Below, in pieces: positions 7,420-16,616 of a stretch of 31,470 nt of DNA. The stretch's first letter is position 1, and every line of letters begins with the position of its first letter. Source of the DNA: CAZDME01 sp964506785 [NCBI: uncultured bacterium]. Its GTDB lineage: Bacteria > CAZDME01 > JAYEMH01. A program made the position numbers and the translations under genes. The notes below the pieces were generated by a model, which was given only the letters and a program-made list of their open reading frames with translations, did not search any database and was not told the origin of the DNA. Location: assembly GCA_964506785.1 (NCBI GenBank), contig CAZDME010000011.1, positions 1 through 31,470 on the forward strand, written 5' to 3'.

Positions 7420-7890
7420 ATGTTTGGAATTGCTTTATCTATTTTTGGGGCCGCTTTGGCCGTAGCTTTATCGGGTATTGGTTCCAGTATCGGTGTCGGG
7501 TTAACCGGACAGGTTTCAAGCGGGGTGATGAGCGAAGACCCCAAATCTTTCGGGAAGCTCCTTCTATTAAACGTTTTACCGGCCACTCAGGGTGTCTATG
7601 GCGCAATTGTGGCCTTTCTAGTCATGTTGAAAATTGGTTTTCTGGGAGGAGAATCAGTAAGCCTGACTAATATTCAGGGGTTACAGATTTTTCTCGCTTG
7701 CCTACCCATAGCTTTAGCCGGATTGTTTTCGGCCGTCCATCAGGGGAAAGTTTGTGCCTCCGGAATAAGAATGGTTTCTAAACAGCCCCAGGAAGTAGGT
7801 AAAGCCCTGGTCATCGGGGTCTTAGTCGAATTTTATGCCATCTTGGGACTATTGGTTTCGATTTTATTCCTTTTTAATATGCAGCTCTGA
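7420..7890 (+). CDS. atpK: V-type ATPase subunit K (rotor ring proteolipid), predicted Na+ type
   Basis: Rotor ring subunit (156 aa) made of two fused helical hairpins, four membrane helices in all. Only the second hairpin carries the ion-binding carboxylate, E137 in VLVEFYAIL; the matching place in the first hairpin is Q57. The residues L53, T56, Q57, Q108 and E137, plus Y60, fall in the same motifs (LPxTQGxYG, QGKV, VExYAILG) that bind Na+ in the E. hirae NtpK ring. I therefore predict sodium rather than proton coupling. One carboxylate per four helices gives a low ion:ATP ratio, usually associated with ATP-driven pumping. GGGAGGA at about 7409-7415 is a strong ribosome-binding site. Subunit E follows 37 bases after it. 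Confidence 0.95.
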   Translation: MFGIALSIFGAALAVALSGIGSSIGVGLTGQVSSGVMSEDPKSFGKLLLLNVLPATQGVYGAIVAFLVMLKIGFLGGESVSLTNIQGLQIFLACLPIALAGLFSAVHQGKVCASGIRMVSKQPQEVGKALVIGVLVEFYAILGLLVSILFLFNMQL

Positions 7891-7927
7891 ATCAAAAAGT
7901 AGAAAGTGTCCCCTATTTGGAGAAAAA

Positions 7928-8509
7928 ATGGCTCTGGAAGATATTTTAGAAAAAATTAAATCTGATGCCGAAAGAGAAGCCGCTAAAGTCAAAAAAGAGG
8001 CTTTAAGTTCGGCCAGACAGATAACCGATGAAGCGAGAAAAAAAGGAGAGTTTTTAAAGAAAGAGATTTTGTTTAAGGCTGGCGAAGAGGCTGCCAAAAT
8101 TAAAGAAAGGATTCTTGTTAATACCCAGGTTCAAATAAAAAAGGATATTCTTTCTTTTAAACAAAAGTTTATCCAGGATGTTTTGATAAAAGCGATGGAT
8201 AAAATGAGAAAGTCAAAAGATTTATATCAGGCATTCCTTGAAAAAACCTTGTTAGAAACAGCCCTTGGGAACGAAGAGATTATTTTATCTGCCCAAGACC
8301 GGAGGGAATTTTCTAATAAGTGGTTGGAGGGATTTAATAAAAAGCATCACCTTAAATTAAACTATTCTAAAAAAATCGGAAAAATTTCCGGAGGGATGGT
8401 TATTCGAAGCGGTAAAAAAGAGATTAATGCCGGTCTCGAAATCTTAATCAAAGAAATTCGGGAGAAACGCGGCGCGGAAATAGCCAAAATTCTTTTTGGA
8501 GAATTATAA
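7928..8509 (+). CDS. atpE: V/A-type ATPase subunit E
   Basis: Peripheral-stalk subunit (193 aa) that pairs with the H/G-like coiled coil and binds the catalytic head. Residues 1 to ~95 form a long charged helix rich in Ala, Lys and Glu (EREAAKVKKEALSSARQ). The C-terminal globular domain contains ISGGMVIRSGKKEINAGLEI, the family's conserved GG-V-x-S/D..G..xxxN segment. The frame is open upstream to 7835, overlapping atpK. ATG7928 is the natural start because TTGGAG (7916-7921) precedes it and the protein then begins with the typical MALEDILEKI helix. The stop overlaps the next start by one base (TAATG). Confidence 0.9.
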   Translation: MALEDILEKIKSDAEREAAKVKKEALSSARQITDEARKKGEFLKKEILFKAGEEAAKIKERILVNTQVQIKKDILSFKQKFIQDVLIKAMDKMRKSKDLYQAFLEKTLLETALGNEEIILSAQDRREFSNKWLEGFNKKHHLKLNYSKKIGKISGGMVIRSGKKEINAGLEILIKEIREKRGAEIAKILFGEL

Positions 8510-9519
8510 TGTTTTATTCGTTTCGGGAAGATTTGCGTTATGCCTATAGTCTGGGTGAGCTCAGGGTAAGGGAGAATAAAATGCTCGGTCAGCGGGATTT
8601 CTCCCGTTTATTATCTACCGCCAATCTTGAAGAGATGACTCTTATTTTAAGTGAAGCTGGATATAAAACACCGGAAAGGGCGGAGGAGATTTTTTCTAAC
8701 CCCGATGATTTCTTATCTTCTAATACAGCCATTTTGTATAAAAGGCTGAAGGAAATAGGGCATCATCCAGAAATTTTCAACCTTTTTATTATTCGCTATG
8801 ATTTTAGAAATTTTGGAGTTCTCCTTAAAAAAGAAATAGCCGAAGGAAGTCTGGATGACCGGGTTTTAAAGGAAAATTTTTTAATTAACCTGGGGCTGCA
8901 GGGGCTGGATAAACTCCAGGAATCATTCAAGAAGAAAAATTATGAGATTTATCCAGAGAACATGGCCGAGATTTTCTCAAGAATTGAAAAGAAAATAAAA
9001 AAAGAAAACCCGGATAAAATCAGCCAGACCTTAGATAGAGAATATTTTAAGTTAGCTTTAGAGGCAAGTTCCTCTAATGATTTCTGCCGGTATATTTTTA
9101 ATATATTTGTCGATTTCGCTAATTTAGAAAGCGCCTTGAGGATTAAAAATATAAAAAGGGAATCTAAGTTCGGCGAGTTTTTTATTGAGGGAGGGAAAAT
9201 CGCAAAGAATGATTTTTTAGAATTTTTAGGCGGCCGTTTGAATCTAATTAATCTTCTTTCTCGTTATTCATATGAAAAGCTATTTTCTCCATCTCCGGGA
9301 GAAAAAGAGGAAGCCCTTTTAGGGGAGAAGAAATTGGACGATTTTTTAATCGAGGTTCTAAAGGAAGCGAGATTTTCTTTTATTGGCTTAGAGGCAGTCG
9401 TTGCCTATTTATTGGTTAAGGAGTTGGAGATGAAAAATATCCGCCTGATTCTTCAGGGGAAGAAAGCCGGCCTGACGGAAGAAGAATTACGGCCTGATTT
9501 GCGGGCGACGTATGAATAA
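8509..9519 (+). CDS. atpC: V/A-type ATPase subunit C (d-like socket)
   Basis: A 336-aa all-helical protein of the AC39/subunit C family. It sits between the rotor ring and the central shaft as a socket. Family-like features are the opening YAYSLGELRVRENKML, the conserved FLIIRYDFRNFGVLLK-like central helix near 85-105, and the C-terminal block EAVVAYLLVKELEMKNIRLILQGKKAGL (about 295-325), a hallmark where an Asn-Ile-Arg-x-Ile motif occurs. The start overlaps the atpE stop by one base and the end overlaps atpF by eight, consistent with translational coupling. Overall identity within this family is low, so the call depends on the C-terminal motif plus position. Confidence 0.92.
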   Translation: MFYSFREDLRYAYSLGELRVRENKMLGQRDFSRLLSTANLEEMTLILSEAGYKTPERAEEIFSNPDDFLSSNTAILYKRLKEIGHHPEIFNLFIIRYDFRNFGVLLKKEIAEGSLDDRVLKENFLINLGLQGLDKLQESFKKKNYEIYPENMAEIFSRIEKKIKKENPDKISQTLDREYFKLALEASSSNDFCRYIFNIFVDFANLESALRIKNIKRESKFGEFFIEGGKIAKNDFLEFLGGRLNLINLLSRYSYEKLFSPSPGEKEEALLGEKKLDDFLIEVLKEARFSFIGLEAVVAYLLVKELEMKNIRLILQGKKAGLTEEELRPDLRATYE

Positions 9520-9814
9520 AATGGCTGTTATTGCCGAACCTTGGACAGCTTGGGGCTTTGCTGGATTGGGCCTATCTGTCTATCCGGCAGAGAATGAAAA
9601 AGAAGCCCAAGATATTTTTAAATCAATGGAAGAGGATTATGCCATTATCTTTGTCAGTGAGACATTTTACCAGGTGGTCAAGAAAAGGTTTGAATCTAGG
9701 CTCAAGGATAAATCACCTCTAATTTGTTTAATTCCTAACAATAAGGAAAGAAAAAATCTGGGCCATCAAATAATCCGGGAAGTGGTCCGCCAAGCCGTCG
9801 GTTTTGAAATTTGA
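9512..9814 (+). CDS. atpF: V/A-type ATPase subunit F
   Basis: A small (100 aa) Rossmann-like protein that binds the D shaft and regulates rotation. The family pattern is visible: an opening strand MAVIAEPWTAWGFAGLGLSVY, in which a conserved Gly-Phe-x-x-x-Gly turn occurs, a central strand DYAIIFVSETFY, and a third strand PLICLIPN, with a C-terminal helix REVVRQAVG. ATG9512 overlaps atpC by eight bases; ATG9521 three codons later would also give a normal N-terminus. An 80-base spacer follows before atpA; I see no repeat or promoter in it. Confidence 0.9.
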   Translation: MNKMAVIAEPWTAWGFAGLGLSVYPAENEKEAQDIFKSMEEDYAIIFVSETFYQVVKKRFESRLKDKSPLICLIPNNKERKNLGHQIIREVVRQAVGFEI

Positions 9815-9894
9815 CAAAGGAGGCTCAACCAGGGAAGTCGGATTTTCTTTGGTGGTGCGATACAAGGATTATTTATTAGAAGGGAAGGTTCATC

Positions 9895-11664
9895 ATGGGT
9901 ATTAGCGAAAAGAAAAAAGGGAAAATTGCTAAGGTCTCTGGTCCCTTAGTGGTGGCTGAGGGGATGTATCAGTCACGGATGAATAATATGGTTTGGGTAA
10001 GCGAACAGAGCTTGGTTGGAGAAATTGTCGAGTTAAAAGGTGATCTTGCTTCCATCCAGGTTTATGAAGAGACCGCCGGTATCGGACCAGGTGAGCCGGT
10101 AGAAGATTTAGGTGAACCTCTGAGTATTGAATTAGGGCCGGGATTAATCGGACATATTTTTGACGGTATCCAAAGACCCTTGGAGGTTATTCGAGAAAAA
10201 GCCGGTGATAATATTCCCCGGGGACTTTTAGTACCCAGTCTTGATCGGGGAAAGAAATGGGCATTTTCCCCTCAGGTAAAAAAAGGGGATAAAGTCGAGG
10301 CAGGAGATATTATTGGCTTAGTTCAGGAGACCTCACTCGTGGAGCACCGAATTTTAGCGCCGCCTGGAATACAAGGAGAGATAATTGAGATAAAGGAAGG
10401 AAACTTCACTGTTGAAGAGGTAATTGCTGAGGTAAAGGGTCCCAAAAAAACAGTTGGAATAAAAATGATACAGCGCTGGCCGGTAAGGAAAGAAAGGCCC
10501 TATCGGGAAAAATTGATTCCCCGGGGACCTTTAATTACTGGCCAAAGGGTAATTGATACACTGTTCCCTTTAGCTGAAGGCGGGACTGCCTGTGTTCCCG
10601 GGCCGTTCGGTTCGGGCAAAACCGTCATTCAGCACGCCTTGGCTAAATGGGTCAATGCCGAAATCATTGTTTATGTCGGTTGTGGTGAAAGAGGGAATGA
10701 AATGACCGATGTTCTCCTGGAGTTTCCCAAGCTTCTTGATCCTTATTCTGGAGAACCCTTGATGAAGAGGACTATTTTAATTGCTAATACCTCTAATATG
10801 CCGGTAGCCGCTCGCGAAGCGTCTATTTACACCGGGGTAACCATTGGGGAATATTTTCGCGATATGGGATATAATGTTGCCTTAATGGCTGATTCCACCT
10901 CGCGCTGGGCTGAGGCCTTGCGGGAAATTTCGGGAAGATTGGAAGAGATGCCGGGAGATGAAGGCTATCCGGCTTATTTAGGCACGAGAATTGCTGATTT
11001 TTACGAACGAGCCGGCCTTTCAAAATGTCTGGGGAAAGATGAACGTCTCGGGTCACTCAGTATTATCGGCGCCGTCTCTCCCCCGGGGGGAGATTTAACC
11101 GATCCGGTGGTTCAGGGGACTTTGCGGGTGGTTAAGGTTTTCTGGAGTTTAGAGGACAAACTGGCTTATGAGAGGCATTTCCCGGCGATAAATTGGCTAA
11201 ATAGCTATTCCTTGTATCAGTCTATGGCTGATGAATATTTTAAAAAAGAGGTTAATGCCGAATTCGTAAAAATGAGGAAGGATGCCATGTTAGTTCTTCA
11301 AAAGGAATCAGAGCTTCAAGAAATTGTAAAACTTATTGGTGTTGATGCCCTTTCTCCCGAGGACCGTCTGACTTTAGACTTGGCTAAATCAATTAGGGAA
11401 GATTTTCTTCATCAAAATGCTTTCCATGAAATTGATACCTACAGCTCTTTAAAAAAACAGTATTGGATGTTAAAACTAATTCTATTTTTGGGTGAAAAAT
11501 GCCAGACCGCTCTTTCTCGAAAGGTGCCTCTGGAAAAACTCCTAAATTTAAAGGTCAAAGAGGATATTGCTCGACTCAAGCTTATTCCGGAAGAACAGTT
11601 AGATAAGATGGAGTTGGTTTTAAATAAGATAGTTAACGAGATTGAAGCTTTTACTAAAGAATAG
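9895..11664 (+). CDS. atpA: V/A-type ATPase catalytic subunit A
   Basis: Catalytic nucleotide-binding subunit (589 aa). It has the P-loop GPFGSGKT with Lys at about 242, the Walker B region ending MADSTSRWAEALREISGRL, the following conserved EEMPGDEGYPAYLGTRIADFYERAG, and SPPGGDLTDPVVQGTLRV. The A-specific non-homologous insert is present at about residues 115-200 (KGDKVEAGDIIGLV, EHRILAPPG), which separates V/A-type A subunits from F-type beta. Length is normal. GAAGGGAAGG just upstream serves ATG9895. With subunit B it forms the hexameric head that hydrolyses or makes ATP. Confidence 0.98.
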   Translation: MGISEKKKGKIAKVSGPLVVAEGMYQSRMNNMVWVSEQSLVGEIVELKGDLASIQVYEETAGIGPGEPVEDLGEPLSIELGPGLIGHIFDGIQRPLEVIREKAGDNIPRGLLVPSLDRGKKWAFSPQVKKGDKVEAGDIIGLVQETSLVEHRILAPPGIQGEIIEIKEGNFTVEEVIAEVKGPKKTVGIKMIQRWPVRKERPYREKLIPRGPLITGQRVIDTLFPLAEGGTACVPGPFGSGKTVIQHALAKWVNAEIIVYVGCGERGNEMTDVLLEFPKLLDPYSGEPLMKRTILIANTSNMPVAAREASIYTGVTIGEYFRDMGYNVALMADSTSRWAEALREISGRLEEMPGDEGYPAYLGTRIADFYERAGLSKCLGKDERLGSLSIIGAVSPPGGDLTDPVVQGTLRVVKVFWSLEDKLAYERHFPAINWLNSYSLYQSMADEYFKKEVNAEFVKMRKDAMLVLQKESELQEIVKLIGVDALSPEDRLTLDLAKSIREDFLHQNAFHEIDTYSSLKKQYWMLKLILFLGEKCQTALSRKVPLEKLLNLKVKEDIARLKLIPEEQLDKMELVLNKIVNEIEAFTKE

Positions 11665-11688
11665 ACTGACCGAATATTCTAGAAGATA

Positions 11689-11759
11689 AATGACCAATAT
11701 GCAATTACTCAATGACGAATGGAATTCATTTCTTCATTCGGCATTTGATAATTTGGCAT
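11689..11759. repeat. Heptamer-period inverted repeat in the atpA-atpB spacer
   Basis: The 117-base gap is mostly consecutive 7-base units: AATGACC 11689, AATATGC 11696, AATTACT 11703, one extra base, AATGACG 11711 and AATGGAA 11718. Units of the opposite sense then follow: TTCATTT 11725, CTTCATT 11732, CGGCATT 11739, TGATAAT 11746 and TTGGCAT 11753. AATGACGAATG (11711-11721) pairs with CATTCGGCATT (11735-11745) with one mismatch. The orientation switch allows a hairpin within the ATPase transcript. Confidence 0.65.
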
Positions 11760-11781
11760 TAAAAGGAATAAGGAGATAACA

Positions 11782-13167
11782 GTGCTAAAGGAATATTTGA
11801 CAATTCAGGAGATTGTTGGGCCGCTCATTCTTGTCGATGAAGTTGAAGGCGTCAAATATGAGGAGCTGGTTGAAATAGAACTTCCTAACGGAGAAATCCG
11901 GAAAGGAAAGGTGTTAGAGGTTAATCGGGATAAAGCCCTGGTTGAGGTTTTTGGCGGCACTAGCGGTATCGACATCAAAAATACCCGTTTAAAATTTTTG
12001 GGGAAGAGAATGGAACTGACGGCTTCGCTGGATATGTTGGGAAGAATTTTTGATGGATTGGGCAACCCCATTGACGGCGGTCCAGCGATACTTTCTGAAA
12101 CCAAGTTAGATGTTAACGGTATTCCGATTAATCCCTCGGCCCGGGATTATCCTCAGGAATTTATACAAACCGGTATTTCGGCTATTGATGGACTTAATAC
12201 GTTGGTCCGTGGACAGAAATTGCCGATATTTTCTGCCTCAGGACTTCCCCATATTCGTCTTTCCGCCCAGATTGCCCGTCAGGCTAAGGTTTTAGGCAAA
12301 GAGGAAAAATTCGCCGTAGTATTTGCCGCCATGGGGATTACTTTTGAGGAGGCAAATTTTTTTATCGACGATTTTAAGGAAAGCGGGGCTATTGGCAATG
12401 TCGTTCTTTTTATCAATCTGGCTGATGACCCGGCCATTGAAAGGATTGCTACTCCCAGGGTAGCTTTAACCGCGGCAGAATATTTAGCTTTTCGGCAGAG
12501 CATGCACGTTTTGGTTATTTTGATTGATATGACTAATTATTGTGAAGCCCTTCGGCAGATATCGGCGGCTCGACGGGAAGTACCGGGCCGGCGGGGATAT
12601 CCCGGCTATCTCTATACGGATTTGGCTACCATTTACGAACGAGCCGGCAGGATTCGCGGCAATTCCGGTTCCATCACTCAGATTCCGGTATTAACGATGC
12701 CGGAAGATGATAAAACCCATCCAATTCCTGATTTAACCGGATATATTACTGAGGGACAGATAATTTTGAGCCGCGAACTCAATCGAAAGGGAATATATCC
12801 GCCGATTGATATTTTACCTTCTCTTTCTCGTCTGAAGGATAAAGGGATTGGTAAAAATAAGACCCGTGAGGACCACGCCGATCTTTTTAATCAGCTTTTT
12901 GCCGCTTATGCCCGGGGTAAAGAAGCCTATGAGCTGGAGAAAATTTTAGGGAAAGCTGCCTTGACAGAGATGGATTTGAAATATTTAAAATTTTCCAATC
13001 TTTTTGAGGTTGAATATATTCAACAGAGAGAGAATGAAACCCGCCGTATTTCCGAAACCTTAGATTTAGGCTGGAAGTTGCTTTCTCAGTTTCCTAGAGG
13101 GGAACTTAAGCGGATTCGCCCGGAATTCATTGATAAATATCTTGGTCCCCTTCTCTCGAGCCGTTAG
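11782..13167 (+). CDS. atpB: V/A-type ATPase subunit B (non-catalytic)
   Basis: Non-catalytic partner of subunit A in the head (461 aa). It starts with GTG at 11782, after AAGGAGATAAC at 11770-11779, an excellent ribosome-binding site. The expected degenerate P-loop is seen: [21 protein letters not shown], with no GxxxxGKT, normal for B subunits. Other signatures are [55 protein letters not shown] and a C-terminal FIDKYLG. The leader contains the heptamer repeat hairpin, so B may be translated differently from A (inference). Confidence 0.98.
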   Translation: MLKEYLTIQEIVGPLILVDEVEGVKYEELVEIELPNGEIRKGKVLEVNRDKALVEVFGGTSGIDIKNTRLKFLGKRMELTASLDMLGRIFDGLGNPIDGGPAILSETKLDVNGIPINPSARDYPQEFIQTGISAIDGLNTLVRGQKLPIFSASGLPHIRLSAQIARQAKVLGKEEKFAVVFAAMGITFEEANFFIDDFKESGAIGNVVLFINLADDPAIERIATPRVALTAAEYLAFRQSMHVLVILIDMTNYCEALRQISAARREVPGRRGYPGYLYTDLATIYERAGRIRGNSGSITQIPVLTMPEDDKTHPIPDLTGYITEGQIILSRELNRKGIYPPIDILPSLSRLKDKGIGKNKTREDHADLFNQLFAAYARGKEAYELEKILGKAALTEMDLKYLKFSNLFEVEYIQQRENETRRISETLDLGWKLLSQFPRGELKRIRPEFIDKYLGPLLSSR

Positions 13168-13196
13168 AAAAATTTTCTCTAACGGGGCTAACCAAG
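13163..13196. repeat. Palindromic repeat, CTAACGG family, copy 2
   Basis: GTTAGA at 13163-13168 pairs with TCTAAC at 13178-13183 around an A/T-rich centre, and the right arm continues GGGGCTAACCA. The core CTAACGGGG is shared with copy 1 at 1005-1013. The left arm contains the atpB stop codon (TAG 13165-13167), so the repeat forms the 3' edge of that gene. No T-run follows it. Confidence 0.55.
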
Positions 13197-13221
13197 CACA
13201 AATTAGGAGTTTTCTTCCAGG

Positions 13222-13842
13222 ATGCGATTGAATGTTAATCCGACCAGGATGGAATTGTCAAAGTTAAAAAAAAAGTATTTCTTTGCCAAGCGGGGACATA
13301 AGCTGCTTAAAAACAAAGAAGATGAGTTGATGAGAAGGTTCCTCAATTTTATCGACCAGGATAAGGTTCTAAGGCAGGAGATGGAAGAGAAACTCTTCAA
13401 GGCCTTAAAGATTTTTGCTAAGGGGGCGGCTGCTATCCCTTTAGCCGAGTTAAAGGAAGCTTTATTCTTCAGCGAAAGAAAGAGCCGGGTAGAGGCAACA
13501 CCGGAGCGGATTCTTAATTTAGAAGCAAATAAATTTTCTCTAAAAGTCCAAGGAGACCTCCATCGATATAGATTTCTCTCTACTAATGCCCGGTATGACC
13601 GGGCGTTAATTTTGTTAGACGAGGTTTTGCCTTTGATGATTGAAACAGCTGCTTTAGAGGGTAGCCTTATTCTCGTTGCCCAGGAGATTGAAAGGACACG
13701 CCGTCGGGTTAATGCCTTGGAATATCGCTTGATTCCTGATTTAGAAGATACCATTAAGTATATCAGCATGAAACTGAGTGAGATGGAAAGAGGAAATCTT
13801 TCTCGGTTGATGCGGCTTAAAGAACTAAGCGGAACTATTTAA
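13222..13842 (+). CDS. atpD: V/A-type ATPase subunit D (central shaft)
   Basis: Central rotor shaft (206 aa) composed of an N-terminal and a C-terminal helix that wind into a coiled coil inside the head. It opens with the family motif NPTRMELSKLKKKYFFAKRGHKLLKNKEDEL, and the C-terminal helix has VAQEIERTRRRVNALEYRLIPDLEDTIKYI, both diagnostic. AGGAG at 13206-13210 is a somewhat distant ribosome-binding site (11-base spacing). It is the last ATPase gene. Its stop is one base before the rsmI start, so rsmI is probably co-transcribed. Confidence 0.95.
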   Translation: MRLNVNPTRMELSKLKKKYFFAKRGHKLLKNKEDELMRRFLNFIDQDKVLRQEMEEKLFKALKIFAKGAAAIPLAELKEALFFSERKSRVEATPERILNLEANKFSLKVQGDLHRYRFLSTNARYDRALILLDEVLPLMIETAALEGSLILVAQEIERTRRRVNALEYRLIPDLEDTIKYISMKLSEMERGNLSRLMRLKELSGTI

Positions 13843-13843
13843 T

Positions 13844-14569
13844 ATGGGTGAGGTTTTTGTTGTTAGCACGCCAATTGGCAATCTGGAGGATATAACTTTA
13901 AGAGCAATCCGGATTCTCAAAGAGGTAGACCTGGTAGCGTGTGAAGATACCAGAAAAACAAAGATTCTCTTCAGCCGATACGGCATTCGTACCCCACTTA
14001 CTAGTTTCCACGAACATAACAAGATTGCGCGCTCTATAAGTTTAGTCAAACTCCTGAAGGAAAATAAAAAGATTGCTTTGGTAAGTGAGGCAGGAACACC
14101 GGGTGTTTCTGATCCGGGGTTTTATCTGGTGAGATTGGCCGTCAAGAATAATATCAAGGTAGTTCCCATACCCGGAGCCAGTGCCGTGCTGGCGGGTCTA
14201 GCTGCCTCAGGGCTGCCAACGGATTGTTTTACTTTTTACGGTTTTCCCCCCCGGAAAGGCAAAAAGAAAAAAGAATGGCTTGAGAAAATCAGGGCAGAGG
14301 CGAAAACGGTGGTTTTTTACGAATCGCCTCATCGCCTGCTTGATACATTAGAAAGATTAATCCCGGCAGTTCAAGGAAGATTGATTGCCGTTGGGCGCGA
14401 ATTGACCAAAAAATATGAAGAAATCCAGCGCGGGACGGCTGAGGAGCTTAAAGAATATTTTACCAGTCATTCTCCCCGGGGAGAGTTTGTCCTGGTTTTA
14501 GCCGGCAGCGCTTATAAAAATACTGAATCGGGAAGGGTGAACAATAAAAAAAGCAATATATGGTATTGA
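13844..14569 (+). CDS. rsmI: 16S rRNA (cytidine1402-2'-O)-methyltransferase
   Basis: A 241-aa SAM-dependent methyltransferase of the tetrapyrrole-methylase fold that modifies C1402 in the decoding centre of 16S rRNA. Motifs are VVSTPIGNLEDITLRA (residues 6-21), CEDTRKT, the loop VSEAGTPGVSDPG, VPIPGASAVLAGLAASGLPTD and VVFYESPHRLLDTL, all typical of RsmI. The C-terminal domain is short (GEFVLVLAGS), so the protein is below the ~280 aa of E. coli RsmI but within the range of other bacteria. It starts one base after atpD with no separate promoter seen. Confidence 0.95.
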   Translation: MGEVFVVSTPIGNLEDITLRAIRILKEVDLVACEDTRKTKILFSRYGIRTPLTSFHEHNKIARSISLVKLLKENKKIALVSEAGTPGVSDPGFYLVRLAVKNNIKVVPIPGASAVLAGLAASGLPTDCFTFYGFPPRKGKKKKEWLEKIRAEAKTVVFYESPHRLLDTLERLIPAVQGRLIAVGRELTKKYEEIQRGTAEELKEYFTSHSPRGEFVLVLAGSAYKNTESGRVNNKKSNIWY

Positions 14570-14600
14570 GACTGAGTAATACGGAGAAGCTTCTTTATCA

Positions 14601-14629
14601 TTGACAGTTAGGGTAGGGTTTGATATAGT
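14601..14629 (+). promoter_or_regulatory. Sigma-70-type promoter upstream of eno
   Basis: TTGACA at 14601-14606, a 17-base spacer, then TATAGT at 14624-14629. The -35 is perfect and the -10 has one mismatch. Transcription would begin near 14636 and give a leader of about 95 bases to the eno start. Confidence 0.75.
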
Positions 14630-14662
14630 TATAGCACTTTAACTATCTAAATTCCGATACCT

Positions 14663-14696
14663 CGAAAATCACACTTCGTAAGTGTGAAGATTTTCG
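14663..14696 (+). promoter_or_regulatory. Strong hairpin in the eno 5' leader
   Basis: CGAAAAT (14663-14669) pairs with ATTTTCG (14690-14696), and CACACTT (14670-14676) pairs with AAGTGTG (14680-14686) around a three-base loop. The only interruption is a three-base bulge, AAG, on the 3' side. No T-run follows (GGGCC instead), so it is not an intrinsic terminator. It could affect mRNA stability or control translation of eno. Confidence 0.6.
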
Positions 14697-14719
14697 GGCC
14701 GGACTTCCAAAAATTATGA

Positions 14720-16297
<1,578 letters not shown>

Positions 16298-16320
<23 letters not shown>

Positions 16321-16374
16321 CTCGCAGGGCTCATAACCCTGAGGTCGGTCGTTCAAATCGACCCCCCGCCACCA
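16298..16374 (+). tRNA. initiator tRNA-fMet(CAT)
   Basis: A 77-nt cloverleaf with encoded CCA. Anticodon stem and loop: CAGGG-CTCATAA-CCCTG. All three initiator hallmarks are present: the three consecutive G:C pairs (29-31 with 39-41), A11:U24 in the D stem, and no pair at 1-72. The mismatch here is C1 with C72, where E. coli has C1 with A72. The T stem is GGTCG/CGACC. The 5' 23 bases overlap the preceding reading frame. Confidence 0.96.
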
Positions 16375-16393
16375 GAATTTTGCGTTCTATTTC

Positions 16394-16422
16394 AAGGGGG
16401 CAATTGGGAAGCTCCCTTTTTT
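16394..16422 (+). terminator. Intrinsic terminator after tRNA-fMet
   Basis: AAGGGGGC (16394-16401) pairs with GCTCCCTT (16411-16418), eight pairs including one G-U, around a nine-base loop and followed by a T-run to 16422. It closes the eno-ftsB-tRNA-fMet unit. Confidence 0.8.
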
Positions 16423-16465
16423 ACCCATTAGAGAAGTAGTCATTGTTGCATTTTGTACCAAAGAG

Positions 16466-16500
16466 GTTAGCTATCCGGGGTATCTGAATTTTTCTAACGG
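16466..16500. repeat. Inverted repeat, CTAACGG family, copy 3 (weak)
   Basis: GTTAG (16466-16470) faces CTAAC (16494-16498), the latter preceded by TTTT and followed by GG, as in copies 1 and 2. It lies just upstream of the second CAT tRNA. The arms are short, so this is a family member only if the shared core is meaningful. Confidence 0.35.
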
Positions 16501-16507
16501 TATTGAT

Positions 16508-16584
16508 GGCGGTGTAGCTCAGTTGGTTAGAGCATGCGGCTCATACCCGCAGTGTCGCCCGTTCGAATCGGGCCGCCGCCACCA
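16508..16584 (+). tRNA. tRNA-Met(CAT), elongator type
   Basis: A 77-nt cloverleaf with encoded CCA. Acceptor GGCGGTG/CGCCGCC, anticodon stem and loop TGCGG-CTCATAC-CCGCA, T stem GCCCG/CGGGC. The 1-72 pair is G-C and the anticodon stem lacks the GGG/CCC run, so it is not an initiator. The acceptor and D arm resemble elongator Met tRNAs (the opening GGCGGTGTAGCTCAG is as I recall for B. subtilis). Because tilS follows directly, a lysidine-modified tRNA-Ile2(CAT) must be considered, but the sequence favours Met. Confidence 0.88.
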
Positions 16585-16616
16585 CGTTATTCCCTCAAAA
16601 GTTTATTTCTCCCTTA

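Noticed and set aside
11881-12400. Missing Walker A in atpB
   Set aside because: Normal for non-catalytic B subunits; not a defect.
13203-13769. 188-codon open frame on the minus strand opposite atpD
   Set aside because: Basic and Ser/Arg-rich as expected for the complement of a Lys/Leu/Glu-rich helical protein. No ribosome-binding site or context.
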